From Conoideocrella luteorostrata (taxonomy: Eukaryota; Ascomycota; Sordariomycetes; Hypocreales; Clavicipitaceae), in contig JASWJB010000286.1 in assembly GCA_032433595.1 (NCBI GenBank), forward strand, positions 1-58,380: DNA of 58,380 nt. Reading direction: 5' to 3'. Numbering within the stretch: position 1 is the stretch's first letter; every line of letters starts with the position of its first letter. Positions 11,096-22,430 of this stretch are shown here, in pieces. A model generated the notes under the pieces. The model was not told where the DNA came from and ran no database searches. It was given only the letters and a program-made list of their open reading frames with translations. A program made the translations under genes and the position numbers.

Positions 11096-12486
11096 ATGGC
11101 TGAAATATCATCAACATCCCCCCTTACCCGCTCCTCGGTGCAGTCTGCCCATGCCCTCATAAAGGCCCACATCCACCGCACGCCGGTGCTCACGAACCGC
11201 ACTCTCTCGGACCTGGCGTCCACACCGCGTGATCTCCAGGGCTCGCGGTTCGAGGGCCGAACGGCTGCCAAACCCAAGCTGAGACTGTGGTTCAAGTGTG
11301 AGAATTTGCAGCGTATAGGGGCGTTCAAGGTGCGCGGGGCATTCCATGCCGTGACCAAGTTGATGATGGAGGAGGGATGGGTGGAGGGAGGGGGCAAGGA
11401 GAAGGGCGTTGTGACGCACAGTTCTGGTATGCTTTTTTTCTTTGTCTTGTCCTTCTTTTCATGGATGGCTGTGGTATAAAGTGAAGCGAGGTCCGTGGAA
11501 GGGAAAGCCCACACACATACTCTCTCTCTCACACGTGTAATACCATCCACGCCTGATATTCGAAAACGCCATTCCTTTACTCTGTATAAAGTGTAGGATG
11601 GGCGGTTTAATACTAACGATACAAAATAGGCAACCATGCGCAGGCGTTGGCCCTCGCCGCCCGCGAGAACAACATCAAAGCGCACATCATCATGCCCACT
11701 ATCTCGGCGGCCCCCAAGATAGCCGCGACAAAGGGCTACGGGGCAACGGTGTATTTCAGCGGGAGCACCTCTGTAGAGAGAGAAGCGATGGCTGACAAAG
11801 TGATTGCCGAGACGGGGGCGAGACTGGTCCCGCCGTACAACCACCCGGATATCATGCTGGGCCAGGGCACCATGGGGCTGGAACTGCAGGAGCAAGTTAC
11901 GGAGCTGATCAGCGCGGCCGATCCGTACTCTACCAACCATGCAGCAGCAGCAGGCGGTGGTGATGCAAGCGCAGGCACAGTCACAGGCACAGGTACGAAT
12001 GGCCTGCACGCCATCATCGCGCCATGCGGCGGGGGCGGCATGCTTTCCGGGGTGGCTCTCTCTGCCGAATCCACGGGCATACAGGTCTTTGGGGCAGAGC
12101 CGAGCTACCAGGGCGCTGATGACGCCAAGAGGGGGTACTACGCTGGCGAGCGGGTGACGGCTGTGTCGACGCTGACGGTGGCGGATGGACTTCGCACACC
12201 GGTCGGCGAGTGGCCGTGGAAGGTGATTTACGAGAGGAGGCTCGTGAGCGGCATGTACAGCGTGACGGAGGAGGAGATCAAGCAGGCCATGAGGCTGGTT
12301 TGGGAGAGGATGAAGCTGGTGGTGGAGCCGAGTGCGTGTGTTGGCCTGGCGGTTGCGTTGTTCGATGAGGATTTCAGGGCCATGGTGGAAAGGGAGGGCG
12401 GCGAGGACGGCTGGGATCTGGGCGTGGTGTTTAGTGGTGGGAATGTGGGTGTTGAAGCGGTGGGGAGGATGTTTGGTGCCGAGTGA
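11096..12486 (+). CDS. PLP-dependent serine racemase / threo-3-hydroxyaspartate dehydratase-like enzyme
   Basis: Exons 11096-11426 and 11630-12486 encode 395 residues of the fold-type II PLP family (serine/threonine dehydratase, serine racemase, yeast SRY1). The PLP lysine is Lys78 in GAFKVRGA, preceded by KCENLQRI. The phosphate-binding glycine loop is CGGGG (243-247), and the SGGNV motif sits near the C-terminus. Segments such as SGNHAQALALAAR and NHPDIMLGQGTMGLELQEQ are typical of the serine racemase/SRY1 branch; which substrate is used cannot be read from sequence. Intron 1 carries a TACTAAC branch site. Odd: a low-complexity Ala/Gly/Thr insert at about residues 214-233, just before the glycine loop, is encoded by GCA/GGC-type repeats and is not usual in the family. 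Confidence 0.88.
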
Positions 12487-12928
12487 GATGAGATACGGAG
12501 GACAATGAGACGAAATGAGAAGAGATGAGGATAGAGAGATGAAGCGGTCAGTTGGTGGGTTGGTGGGTTGGTGGAGGACATGGTGGTGACGGCGATGATG
12601 ATGTAGATGGGGGTGGTGGTGTATATGGGTGGATGGATGGTTTTGATGGGAGTAGCAACTTGGTGGAAATAAGAGGGTCAGGGACAGACACAAGAACAGT
12701 GTCAGGGCCAGAGCCAGGAATAGGAATCAAATGATATAATGGGAATGAACATACGGAGTATATGCTACGTTAATGCTATAGAGCCAATCATGATATTCAT
12801 ATTATATCTATCATACACGTTTGTTCATGCTCAAACGCCGATTAATTACCCGGTGGTTACACAACGACAGCCGACCAGTCAGTTCACTGCAGCTCCTCCA
12901 TCATGGATTCATTCATTCAGTTGGTCCG
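12487..12928. other. Tail-to-tail intergenic spacer
   Basis: This lies between the 3' ends of the dehydratase gene and the MFS gene. It contains G/T-rich simple sequence (about 12550-12640, GGTGG and GATG runs) and one exact dispersed 9-mer at 12752. No gene is seen. Confidence 0.5.
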
Positions 12929-14943
12929 TTACTCAGCCAGCGCCCTGTCCATCTCCCTCCGCCATCTCGGCGCATTCCTCCTCAGCGTCCATATGCCAAC
13001 ATACCCAGCTACGATACAGAAGCACCCCACCGTGGTCATCACATATCCAACGCCCACGGCCTTGATCCACGGCGCAGCAACAATGGTGCCCACACAGCTG
13101 AGTATGTTGCGGACAAAGTTGTTGACTGCCACGCCGGCGGAGCTTCGCTTGCGAACGAACTCTGTGAGCATGGTGGTGGCGGCGCTCTATTGTACACCCG
13201 GTCAGTCAGTCAGTCATTCAATCAGTCACTTGGACATCTCATTGCTTGCCAGTGGAAACCACCCCCCCAAACAAAAAAAAACACAAAGACAAAGACAAGC
13301 TATACTTACAAACACCAGCATGGACGAAATGCCAAACATGAAGGCGCCAATGGATGGCACAAACCAGAATATACCGTGGTCTATGGTCCAGCCGAAAAGA
13401 AGCAGGCCGCATGGGTACACGGTATTGGCGACCCACATGTTTTCTCTCATGCGGTCTTCCGGCAACAGAATGAGTTTGCCGTCCTCGTCGTAGCGATTTG
13501 CCTTTCTGGCCTCCCGGGTCATGATCCTGTCGATCCACCTCCCGCCAAAGAAGGACGCCAGGAAGTAGCCGATGCCGGAAGGGAAGTACAGGAGACCAAC
13601 GATGATCTGCTCGAAATTATAGGGAGGCTCAGCGTACTTTTGCTGGATGGAGATGTTGGCCACGAAGAGGGCTCCAAAGGCAATTGCGGCTAGGAGGACG
13701 GTGATCAGCACGGGCGGGAATCGGAGAAACGCCAAGACGGTGAGGGGATCGATCAGGAAGCGCTTCAGGCCTTTGGCAAATCGCCTGGAGTGCACCTTGG
13801 CAGACTCCCTTGTGGACATCCTCTGCAGGGTCCTGGTATCTATTACAGAAGTCTCGTTCCGTCGTCTTGCCAACGTCTCCGGCAGGAAGAGCACCAGCAG
13901 CACCGTCACGACAAAGCCATATATCGCGAGAAAGTACATGCAGGCTCGCCAGCCCAGCTTCTGCGACAGCACGCCGCCGAGGACCGGGGCGAGAATGGGT
14001 CCCAGCAATGGTCCCAGGTAGAACATGCCCATGGCGCGGCCACGCTCAAAGCTCTCCCAGATATCAGCGATGGTTCCGGCGCCGACAGCTTGTACACTGG
14101 CGGATGCACCGCCGCTCAGGCAGCGAAACACAACGAGCATGGCGATGTTCTGGCTGACAGCGCAGAGCACCGCAAACACAATAAAGAGGATGAAGGAGAT
14201 GATGTAAATGCTGCGGCGGCCGAACTCTTCTGAGAAGGAGGACCACCACAGAGGGAAGATGGCCATGGACAGCATATACAGCGCTACTGACAAGTTGGCA
14301 ACGGTGGCAGATGTGTCGAACTCCATGCTTAGGCTATTCAAGGCAGCTGTATCGGGGAAAAGGGTTAGCAAACAAAAGCCAGCATACAGCGGCACTTGCG
14401 GACGAACCATGGCAACTCACGATAAAAGATGGACGATCCCAGCGGCGCTGCCAGGGCTGCTAGAGCCACTGTGCCGGTGATGCTCCATTTTGTAGAGTTT
14501 TTATACTCATATGGACGTTCTACCTCGGGAGTAATAGCAAGTCCCGCGAACAAACCTCGCCTTTTTGAGCGTGATACAATGGTGACGGCTTTGGACCTCG
14601 AGGACGAGACGCGGGATTGTGTCCGGCGGGCAGCCACTTCGGGATCCGCATCGGTCCCGGGAGGTTCTCCAGATATGCTCACCGGAGGGACCGCATCTGC
14701 GGACAGGGCTTTTTCGACATCATGGACAGTCTCTGATTCTGTAGTGCCAATAGATATCGCAGTCGCCGGGCGTTCAATCTCCTCTGGTTGCCGTTCTGGG
14801 GGTGCTTTGCCCACGTCCGCGGACATTGTCTGGCCGTCCGTGGAGGGCGCAGACAGCTTTACTCTCTCTTTCTCTCTGCTTTGCAAACCGACAGTTGTAT
14901 CTTCTCCGTCGTCCTGGCCAAGCAAGACAGGTATTCGTGACAA
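12929..14943 (-). CDS. MFS transporter, DHA1 family, QDR-like
   Basis: Reading leftwards, exons 14421-14943, 13310-14346 and 12929-13186 encode 605 residues. The first ~170 are a hydrophilic, Ser/Thr/Glu-rich cytosolic tail; 12 membrane segments follow. Family hallmarks are FYPALNSLSMEF across intron 1, NLSVALYMLSMAIFPLWW, the GTIADIWESFERGRAMG loop and, across intron 2, a late AVNNFVRN segment. QDR-type carriers are proton antiporters that export drugs, polyamines or small organic molecules; the substrate here is unknown. Both introns restore conserved residues when removed (74 and 123 nt), which supports the model. The start at 14943 is the most upstream ATG in frame; a shorter tail from a later ATG is possible. 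The neighbouring gene on the left converges on it. Confidence 0.92.
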
Positions 14944-16635
14944 TTAAAATAAGAAACCTGACCAGAACAGGGCAAAAAAGATGCAAACCAGGCAAGTATG
15001 TGTCTGAGAACGAAGGGGAACCAAAGAGAGGAGAGTTCAACGGCTGGTCAACATCGTCTCCCTCCTGCGTGCAATGCGCGGCACCCTCATTAGAGTCTTG
15101 GAAGGGGACGGTGACCCATAACTAGCGGGCCATAAAGAACGGGAAGACGGATCGAGAGCTGGAGCATCTCTGTGGAGAAGAATGATAGTGATTTCGTGGC
15201 CGAGCGTCGGCAGCTCGGTGATACTAGTACACTAACTAGAGCCATCATAGACCGGTGTAACGACCGCAGGGCGTAGACTCGACAACATTCATTGCGCCGA
15301 GCTCAGTACTCCGTAAAAGGACGACGATCTGCGGAGATGAGACGGCTTTAGTAGATATGAAGGCCAAATCAACGGCTGCGGCGGGCCGTTGAGCGAGTCA
15401 CCCCGCGTCTAAGGAGCTAAAGCGCCGGATTCGGTCTCCAACAAGTTTGCACCGGCGGTCGGCGACTTCAGTGCCGACCCAGGTAGGTACTCCCATGCTC
15501 ATGCCGTATTAGAGTGTGGCTTGAATGTCGACAGTCCTGAGTTGTTAGCAACGTCGTTGGGGCGGCGTGTGCGGGCACTGGCCGAAGCCTGCTGAGGGTA
15601 TTGCACGGGCCGAAGAAGGTGAGAGGAGGGCAAAAATGCTTCGGGAGGGAATTTCAGCTTTAATACGAGGCCAGAGATGCACGAGATTCGAATGGCATGA
15701 CTGGATTGTACAGCTCGAACATATTGATGGCCGACACCTTTGAATACCAAAAGTGATTCGTTAGACGACATGCCGAGCGGACGGATCTAACATAGGCACT
15801 CCGCACGTAGTGAAGTACCTATGAACTTTCGGCCAATCACTTTGGCACACGCACTTACAGCGATTTGCAGGCAGTACGGCACGGAACCTGCACAGCTGTT
15901 ACCGCCTCCCGTGATAGACTGACTGCCTTTTCAGTATCGAAACTTCGAAACGTCGTCTCTTCTTGTCGCATATATTTCTCCTCTAGTTACTCCGCTCTGG
16001 CCCGAGTCTTCTTTGAACACTTTCCTGGGCCTCCATAATCTGTCACACTCAACAACGTTCTTCCTGCGTCATCACAAGCCGAGCCTCGCTGCATGCCATG
16101 CTTGCCGGCGTTGCATGCCTATTCTTCCCGACAGGCTTGGAGCTAACTTTCAGTGCAACGGAGAGGGCTCTACACGCAAACATGTGAGAATGCCGACGAG
16201 TCGGCGTAGCAGAAACTCAGGTGCGGGCATTGACTGCAATTATGCCTGTCAAGCTGTGGCACACCAGCTTCATCCAGGCACGGAAGCGGGCAGGCCATTA
16301 TTCGCTCCAGATTGAAACTTGCATGTATCCGTCCAAAGAAGACATGTCCAAAAGTTTCTCGATGTCGGGGTGACTCGCGCGATATACGGCGATTTTACCC
16401 ATTTACCCACGGCGGGGCACCACCAACGTCATTGCACGCCTTCTTCTTCAGCTGCTTGCATACACATCATCCCACCAATTGTTGAGTCAATTTTTTTGCA
16501 ATAAAAAAAAAGCCTCTTCATCAAACGATACCCGCCTTATACATTGGTTGCCCGTCGCGCATTAATAGTAGCCGCCCTTCTCTTCTTGCAACTTTCCCTT
16601 CAACCCTCACTCGTCAGACTTTGCTGTCTCCAAAA
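14944..16635. other. Divergent promoter region between the QDR-like MFS gene and pro2
   Basis: No gene is supported in these 1.7 kb. The interval must hold both promoters. It contains one exact dispersed 9-mer (15307), a poly-A run near 16500 and a perfect TGAGTCA site (16483-16489). Short frames such as 16013-16315 show no family resemblance. Confidence 0.5.
16483..16489 (+). promoter_or_regulatory. Candidate Cpc1/Gcn4 binding site (TGAGTCA)
   Basis: A perfect palindromic-type TGAGTCA lies 147 bp upstream of the proline-pathway start codon. This is the core site of the bZIP regulator of general amino acid control (Cpc1 in filamentous fungi, Gcn4 in yeast), which activates amino acid biosynthetic genes under starvation. 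The sequence is seen; its use is inferred. A 7-mer can occur by chance in 1.7 kb, so confidence is moderate. Confidence 0.5.
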
Positions 16636-18162
16636 ATGTCTCTCACCAATGCATCTCCAGAGGCTGCTGCCAGAGACGCCAAGAGTGCGTCCTTCACCCT
16701 GGCTTCCCTCCCGGCATCAGCTCGCAATGCTGCCCTCGACACCATCCATGCTGCTCTTTCAGCAGCTAAAGATGAGATATTGGCCGCAAATGCTCGTGAC
16801 CTCGAACTTGCCAGAAAAGCCGCCGCTGACGGCTCGCTAAGTGAGGCATTGGTGTCGAGGCTGGATTTGGGCAAGAAGGGCAAATGGGAAGACATGCTGA
16901 AGGGTATTCAGGACGTTAAAGATTTAGAGGATCCAGGTATGTTATATCACGCACTTGCATCCCTCTTCCCCGTTCTCGCGTCCGCTTCGACTTCCAGCAC
17001 TACTACACGACACACTGGTTGCTAAAGCTAACTTCTTTTCTCAGTTGGCAAGATTCAAATGCGAACAAAACTAGATGACAATTTCATGCTCGAGCGAGTC
17101 TCATGCCCTATTGGTGTGCTCCTCATCATATTCGAGGCCCGCCCTGAAGTCATTGCCAACATTGCCAGTCTGGCCATCAAGTCTGGCAACGCAGCCATCC
17201 TCAAGGGTGAGAGATAAATTTTATATAAAATCAAGAACCCCCCACCCCCCCTCCGCCAGAGTCACTAACAAGTTTCAATTGTAGGCGGCAAGGAGTCTAC
17301 CGAATCATTTGTCGCCATCTCCACAGTCATTTCCTCTGCCCTCAACAAGACCGAGGTCCCCAACGGTGCAATCCAGCTTGTCACGACCCGCGATGCCATT
17401 GCCCAACTATTAGCCCAAGACAGATACATCGACCTTGTCATCCCCCGAGGTTCCAACGAACTTGTCCGCTACATCAAGGAATCCACCAAAATCCCCGTGC
17501 TGGGTCACGCGGATGGCCTCTGTGCCATCTATCTGACCGCGACTGCCCACCCCGAGAAGGCAATCACCGCCATCGTCGACGCCAAGACCAGCTATCCCGC
17601 TGCATGCAACAGTCTCGAGACGCTTCTTGTCCAGGACACAGCAGTTAAAACGACTTTCCCTGGCGTTGCCGCCGCCTTGGCCGCCAAGGGCGTCTCCTTG
17701 CGCTGCGATGCTGCCAGCAAAGCGGCTTTGGCTTCTTTGACAAACGCCGACATCCAAGACGCCACTGAAGCCGACTATAATACAGAGTTCTTGTCATTGA
17801 CCCTTGCTGTCAAGACTGTTTCGTCCCTAGACCAAGCCATTGAGCACATCAACACCCATGGCTCACACCACACCGATTCTATTCTCACTTCCGATGCCGC
17901 CGATGCCGAAAAGTTCATGAACCAGATTGACTCTGCCGGCGCATACTGGAACTCCTCTACCCGCGTTGCCGATGGTATGCGTTATGGATTCGGCACGGAA
18001 GTGGGCATCAGCACCAACAAGATCCATGCTCGTGGACCCGTCGGCCTGGAAGGTTTGACCATCTACAAATACAAGGTTCGCGGTGATTACCAGGCCACAG
18101 CCGGTTATGGCGATGGAGAGGGCAAGCAGCCGTGGAAGCATGAGAAGCTGCCAATCGAGTAA
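16636..18162 (+). CDS. pro2: Gamma-glutamyl phosphate reductase (glutamate-5-semialdehyde dehydrogenase)
   Basis: Exons 16636-16936, 17045-17206 and 17285-18162 encode 446 residues, full length for the family. The enzyme reduces gamma-glutamyl phosphate with NADPH to glutamate-5-semialdehyde, the second step of proline synthesis, in the cytosol. Seen: [16 protein letters not shown], the [14 protein letters not shown] cofactor loop (rebuilt across intron 2), [12 protein letters not shown], and the catalytic cysteine Cys262 in [10 protein letters not shown]. The C-terminal part has [23 protein letters not shown], strongly conserved. Introns are 108 and 78 nt. The first ATG with a good context is 16636. 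Downstream, the gene converges on RFA1 with 354 bp between the stops. An upstream TGAGTCA site suggests amino-acid-starvation control. Confidence 0.97.
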
Positions 18163-18516
18163 ATTTGACTAGTTATGAAACATCAATAAGGATACCCAAT
18201 CAATGTTGGATTGAGCTAGTGAAAAGGAGTTTTATTTATCAGAAAACATGCCGGCAAGAATTATTGTTGCACGTTACGATGTCATGATGCCGTATTTTAG
18301 ACCTTGTAACGTTGAGCAGATTGCCTGTGCAAAAGCACTCGGAAGGTGAAAAAAAAAAAGCCTTGGTCCAGTTCTGTCATCCCCCTAACCGGGTTGTAAC
18401 ATTTCGTCGCGCCACATCTCCGTAACATACATCTCCCCTTAACATCAAAGCAAATGTACACACATTCAAACCCGTCATCAATTTAGCCCTCTTCTCATCA
18501 TTTGCCTCTAATTTCC
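18163..18516. other. Tail-to-tail spacer between pro2 and rfa1
   Basis: This 354-bp stretch lies between two stop codons and must hold both 3' untranslated regions. It has an A-run around 18349-18359 and is otherwise unremarkable. No gene is seen. Confidence 0.5.
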
Positions 18517-20542
18517 TTACGAATTAATATCATACTGCTTGATCAAATCAGACAGTTTGTTCCCCTCGGCCTTGAAATCCAACGGCGCAGCAGTCATCAC
18601 CTGATACCGGACCCTAAATTTTTTTTTTTCATGTTAGTTTTGTCAAGAACAGAATGCCCCCAGTTATTTGAGTGAGCCACGTACCTCTGGGTATCGCCAA
18701 AGTTATCCATCTTAGCTCGGCACCTAAAGCTAAACTTCTTGCAATTCACCGTTTCAAATACCGCCATGAACTTGTTGTCATCATTCTCCCTAAGCTCCAT
18801 AAGTTCATTGGCCGTCATGCCAAAGATGAGAACGCCGGTCTCATTGAAACAGCTGAGCCACTGATGGCTTGTGTGGTCTGCCACATTGAGCGAAACAATA
18901 TATCTGTAGTCCGGTCTGTCGTGGGATACGCTGCACTTTTCGCAGTGCCAGGTGCCATCGCCAGTTTCAACGACCTTTTTGTTACAGCCCTCCTTTGAGC
19001 AGGCGGGGTAGCAGAAGTTGTCTTGCTTGACGAAAACGATAGTAGCTTTGATGGCGTAGTACGCAGTGTCGTCCATGCCGAGGTTCTCGTCCTTAACTTG
19101 GGCGATGGTCTTGTTTTCGTCTTTGCGGCCGGTAGCACTACCCATGCTGGCCATGTTTTGGTGCGTGGCGAAATTGTCGGGGCGGCCTGCAGAATCGTAC
19201 CAGCCTTTGAGGCGGTGGGCGTCGGGGATGTCGGGGTCGATGGTCATGGTTCCCGAGGATAGAAGACTGAGACTCTTGCCGCCAAAATCGGAGACTTTGG
19301 TTCCTTTGAAGGCGACTACCGACTCAGGGTTGGCGTCGAACGAGTTGGCCGTCTTGCCCCAGACCGTGACTCGCACAGAGTAGCCAGTATCATCGACGAG
19401 GGTTAACTCTCGCTTCTGAAAGGGCTTTCCAGACGACTTGGATGTGATTTCGCTAACTTCATCGACATTCTTGAGCACGCCGATAACATCGACGGTGTTG
19501 TCCTTTTCGACGTTTTGCAGCTCTTGGATTGTGCAGAAGTTGAACCGAACCTGAGGCACATTGCTTTGGTCCTCGGCCTTTTCGATTCTTGTGTCTCTCT
19601 CGAATGTGATTTCGTAATCGTTTGGTAAATTTGAGAACTGTTTCTTTGCCAGTTGCACTCTGCAGGGGCTGGAAATGTAGTATACTGATCCCTCCTGCAA
19701 GAGGTCGTAGAACGCGTCGCACTGGTCGTTGAAACCCGTGGCCTTGATCTCACTACTCTCATCGAGAAGATTTACACTGAAGAGTTTACCCTCTCCGGTG
19801 GGTTTGTGCCATGTCTTGATGTCTGACTTCGATGAGACGCGTGCCTTGATGGTCCACTTGTGCTGGAAAGGTGACAGGCCCTCGATGGGGTAGATGTTGC
19901 CGCCATCGTGCATGGCTGGTCGCGAGGGCATTGGCTGCGGTTTGCTCTCCTCCTTCTTGGCTCCGTAGAAGTCGTTTCCAGTCATTGCTTCAGGATTGGC
20001 ATCGTTGCATTCGACGGCTGTCGGGTTGCCAACTTTTTCTTGGACGCCTAGGGATTCGATCGCCTCTATGTCAAGGATGACGAGGATACTGTACATGGGT
20101 TAGCTGAATTTCGAGTCTGGCATTAAGCAAAGGGGGAATAATCTCAGCCCAACTCACTTCTTTCCTTTCAAATTGTTTGGCGTATACTGCTTGACACGAG
20201 CAAAGCTACCCCGCATAAGTTTTCCATCGTGGATGACATGATTCGCCTGGGTGGCAAGCATGGCTTGCACGTAGTGATCACCATCGCTCATGACGAGTCT
20301 GAATCGTTCGCCACCTGTAGCTGAAGGGCCCATAGGCTTTACTTGAAGGCATTGCATAACAGGGACCGGGAAGAGTTTGGCGGCTTTGTCGGGGTCATTG
20401 AAAATGACACTGGTATTCACGTTAGTCATGATGATAGAGCAAGGCCACATGCGATAAAGCAGGGCTCTGCTTGCATGAGAGAAGGAAAATGGGGAAACAC
20501 CTACTCAAGTGCCCCCTTTGACAGGGACGATGCTGCATCCAT
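18517..20542 (-). CDS. rfa1: Replication protein A large subunit (RPA70/RFA1)
   Basis: Reading leftwards, exons 20505-20542, 20158-20409, 18685-20088 and 18517-18613 encode 596 residues, the usual length. RPA70 is the main single-stranded-DNA-binding subunit of the RPA heterotrimer in replication, repair and checkpoint signalling. Domains in order: an N-terminal OB fold (about 1-110, starting MDAASSLSKGALDVIFND), a linker, two central OB folds (from about 180; IYPIEGLSPFQHKWTIKARV, then DVIGVLKNVDEV) and a C-terminal OB fold with the zinc ribbon (CSKEGC...CEKC). The first exon is only 38 nt and its last codon is split by an intron; unspliced reading hits TGA at once. Exon 4 adds the final helix region (VRYQVMTAAPLDF). 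The gene is divergent from a dienelactone hydrolase gene, with an MCB site between. Confidence 0.97.
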
Positions 20543-21137
20543 AATGGCTTCCAAATGGAGTGAAATATGAAGGGTTCTGCAGGTGTGTTTATTTTACAGA
20601 TTGGACGAACAGAGATGGATGATGTTGAATACAACTTCTGAAATGTCGGCCGTGAATTATTCACGACGCGTCGACCGCGTTTAGTGGAATCGAGCCCCGC
20701 AGACGGATAGAACTGGACAGGCACCTGAGGTGGCAAAGGTGGCCAGGCAGGCTGGTGGGCGGCGGGGATGTGGCACTCGTTAGGTAAGCTTTCAACGGTC
20801 GCTATTGAACCCTTTGGCGAAGGTCGAATGTGTTAATATTCTGCCAATAGATTTGTAGTAAAAAGAAGTGAATTTTGTCTGAAATATGGTGTCGAAATAC
20901 TCGTACTTTGATTTTTTGGCTTCAATGTCAACAATTCTGCCCGTTTATGGCAATTCAACGTCACCACCGCGAGTAAAGATGACGTCGCGGCCCCTCAGAC
21001 AGCCACCTATAGTGGCACAGCCCACTTAGCTGCCATTGGCATTCAACATCACAGGCTACAAGCTTTCGTTCCTCGACATCTGGTCTCGCTAGCAAGAACT
21101 ACTACTCCCAAATACCAATCACCGAAGAGCTCCCATT
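20543..21137. other. Divergent promoter region between rfa1 and the dienelactone hydrolase gene
   Basis: This 595-bp region holds both promoters. The left half contains a perfect MluI cell-cycle box. No gene is seen. Confidence 0.5.
20665..20672. promoter_or_regulatory. MluI cell-cycle box (MCB, GACGCGTC) upstream of rfa1
   Basis: The palindrome GACGCGTC contains ACGCGT, the site bound by MBF/DSC1 (Mbp1-Swi6 type) in fungi, which drives G1/S expression of DNA replication genes including yeast RFA1. It sits about 125 bp upstream of the rfa1 start, and a second GCGT-containing stretch (CCGCGT) follows at 20675-20680. The location before a replication gene makes it persuasive, though binding is inferred. 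Confidence 0.65.
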
Positions 21138-22286
21138 ATGGCCGACTCCGAGAATGCAACCAAAGCTCCCGAGAGTGATTCCCAGGAACAGCAGGCGCAG
21201 CAACAGCAGGAGCCCATTATTCCTGGAGACACGCCAGCTCAGACGGGCCCAACAATGGGCGAGCACTGCGTAACTGACCGCCCAACTCGTACGTCTTGGC
21301 TGCATAATAAGGTCTATTCATAACACTAATGAAATCTATAGCTAGCGGACAGTCCTCTACCGGCGAAATCATCAAACTCAACGACATTGATGTAAGCTGC
21401 TCCGATGTGGTGGCCACATAGGCCACCATCCATATCCAAGTCGACATCGCTGATGACGTTCTGAATAGGTCTACATTTCCAAACCAGCCGATTACCCCCA
21501 TACTCCTTCGAAGCTCCTCCTCCTCCTCACCGGCGGCACTGGCGTCAAGTCTACCAACAATCAAATCCAAGCCGACAAATTCGCCTCTGAGGGCTACCTA
21601 GTTCTCATGCCTGATTTTCTCTCAGGCGATGTTTCCCCCGCGTCCACAGCCATTACCGACGATTCTTCATCCATCCTCGAGCAAGTCAAGCTCAAGGCGG
21701 TCGAGGTGACAAAGTCCTTCATGATTGACATGTGGCTGGCGCGCATCACGCCAGACAAAGTCATGCCGATTTTGCACAAGGTCGTCGAAGCCGCAAAGGA
21801 GCAGTACGCCGACGCCATAAAGAATGGTGAGGGAATCTACGCAGTCGGATACTGCGTAGGTGGCCGCTTTGTTCTTCTGCTAGCACAGGAGAACGAGGAA
21901 ACCAGTGGGGATGAGGAGAGCGGAGCAGTGAAGAAGGGACCTTATATCAAAGCAGGAGCGTTGGCTCACGCCGCTTCAGTCGCTCCGGATGACTTCAAAA
22001 ATCTCAAAGCCCCTCTGAGCTTGGTGTGTATCGAGGACGATCCTCTGTTACCGGATGCGGTACGAACGGCGGGAGAGGATGCCATGTCTAAGGCCAACTT
22101 GGAACATGAAGTGCAGGTCTATCCTGGAGTTCCACACGGTAAGTTCCATTGAAACTGAAGGCATTGTTACGCAGGCTGACCGTTGCTGAAGGCTTCGCCG
22201 TTGTTGGCGCTTATGCCGACTCATCTATTACCGAAGCACAAACTACGGCGTACGAGCAAATGTTGAAATGGATAAACGAACATTAG
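21138..22286 (+). CDS. Dienelactone hydrolase family protein
   Basis: Exons 21138-21288, 21342-21391, 21469-22138 and 22192-22286 encode 321 residues. It is an alpha/beta hydrolase of the dienelactone hydrolase family, which opens lactones in aromatic-compound breakdown and also covers many fungal hydrolases of unknown substrate. The nucleophile is Cys196 in GYCVGGRF; the probable acid is Asp257 or Asp258 in CIEDDPLLPD; the histidine is His290 in PGVPHGF, completed across intron 3 (53 nt, with a CTGAC branch site). The first ~40 residues are a Gln/Glu-rich hydrophilic extension ahead of the usual HCVTDRPTPSG start. No targeting signal is evident. It ends 144 bp from the convergent quinone oxidoreductase-like gene, so both could serve detoxification, but that is inference. 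Confidence 0.9.
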
Positions 22287-22430
22287 AATGGTGGATAACG
22301 GATCGGCTGTGTAATTTGATCCTATGAGCGTCTTTTCGTTTTGTGCTGCCAGGTTATCGAGGCTCCTTATTTTTTAGTGTTATGCCCTCCAAATTGACTA
22401 CTTTAGTCAGAATACCACTTTTGATGATCT

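Noticed and set aside
11065..12693. 542-codon open frame on the minus strand
   Set aside because: It lies entirely across the dehydratase gene and its intron, is rich in His/Pro/Ser from GC-rich opposite-strand codons, and has no family resemblance. It is an antisense shadow of a real gene.
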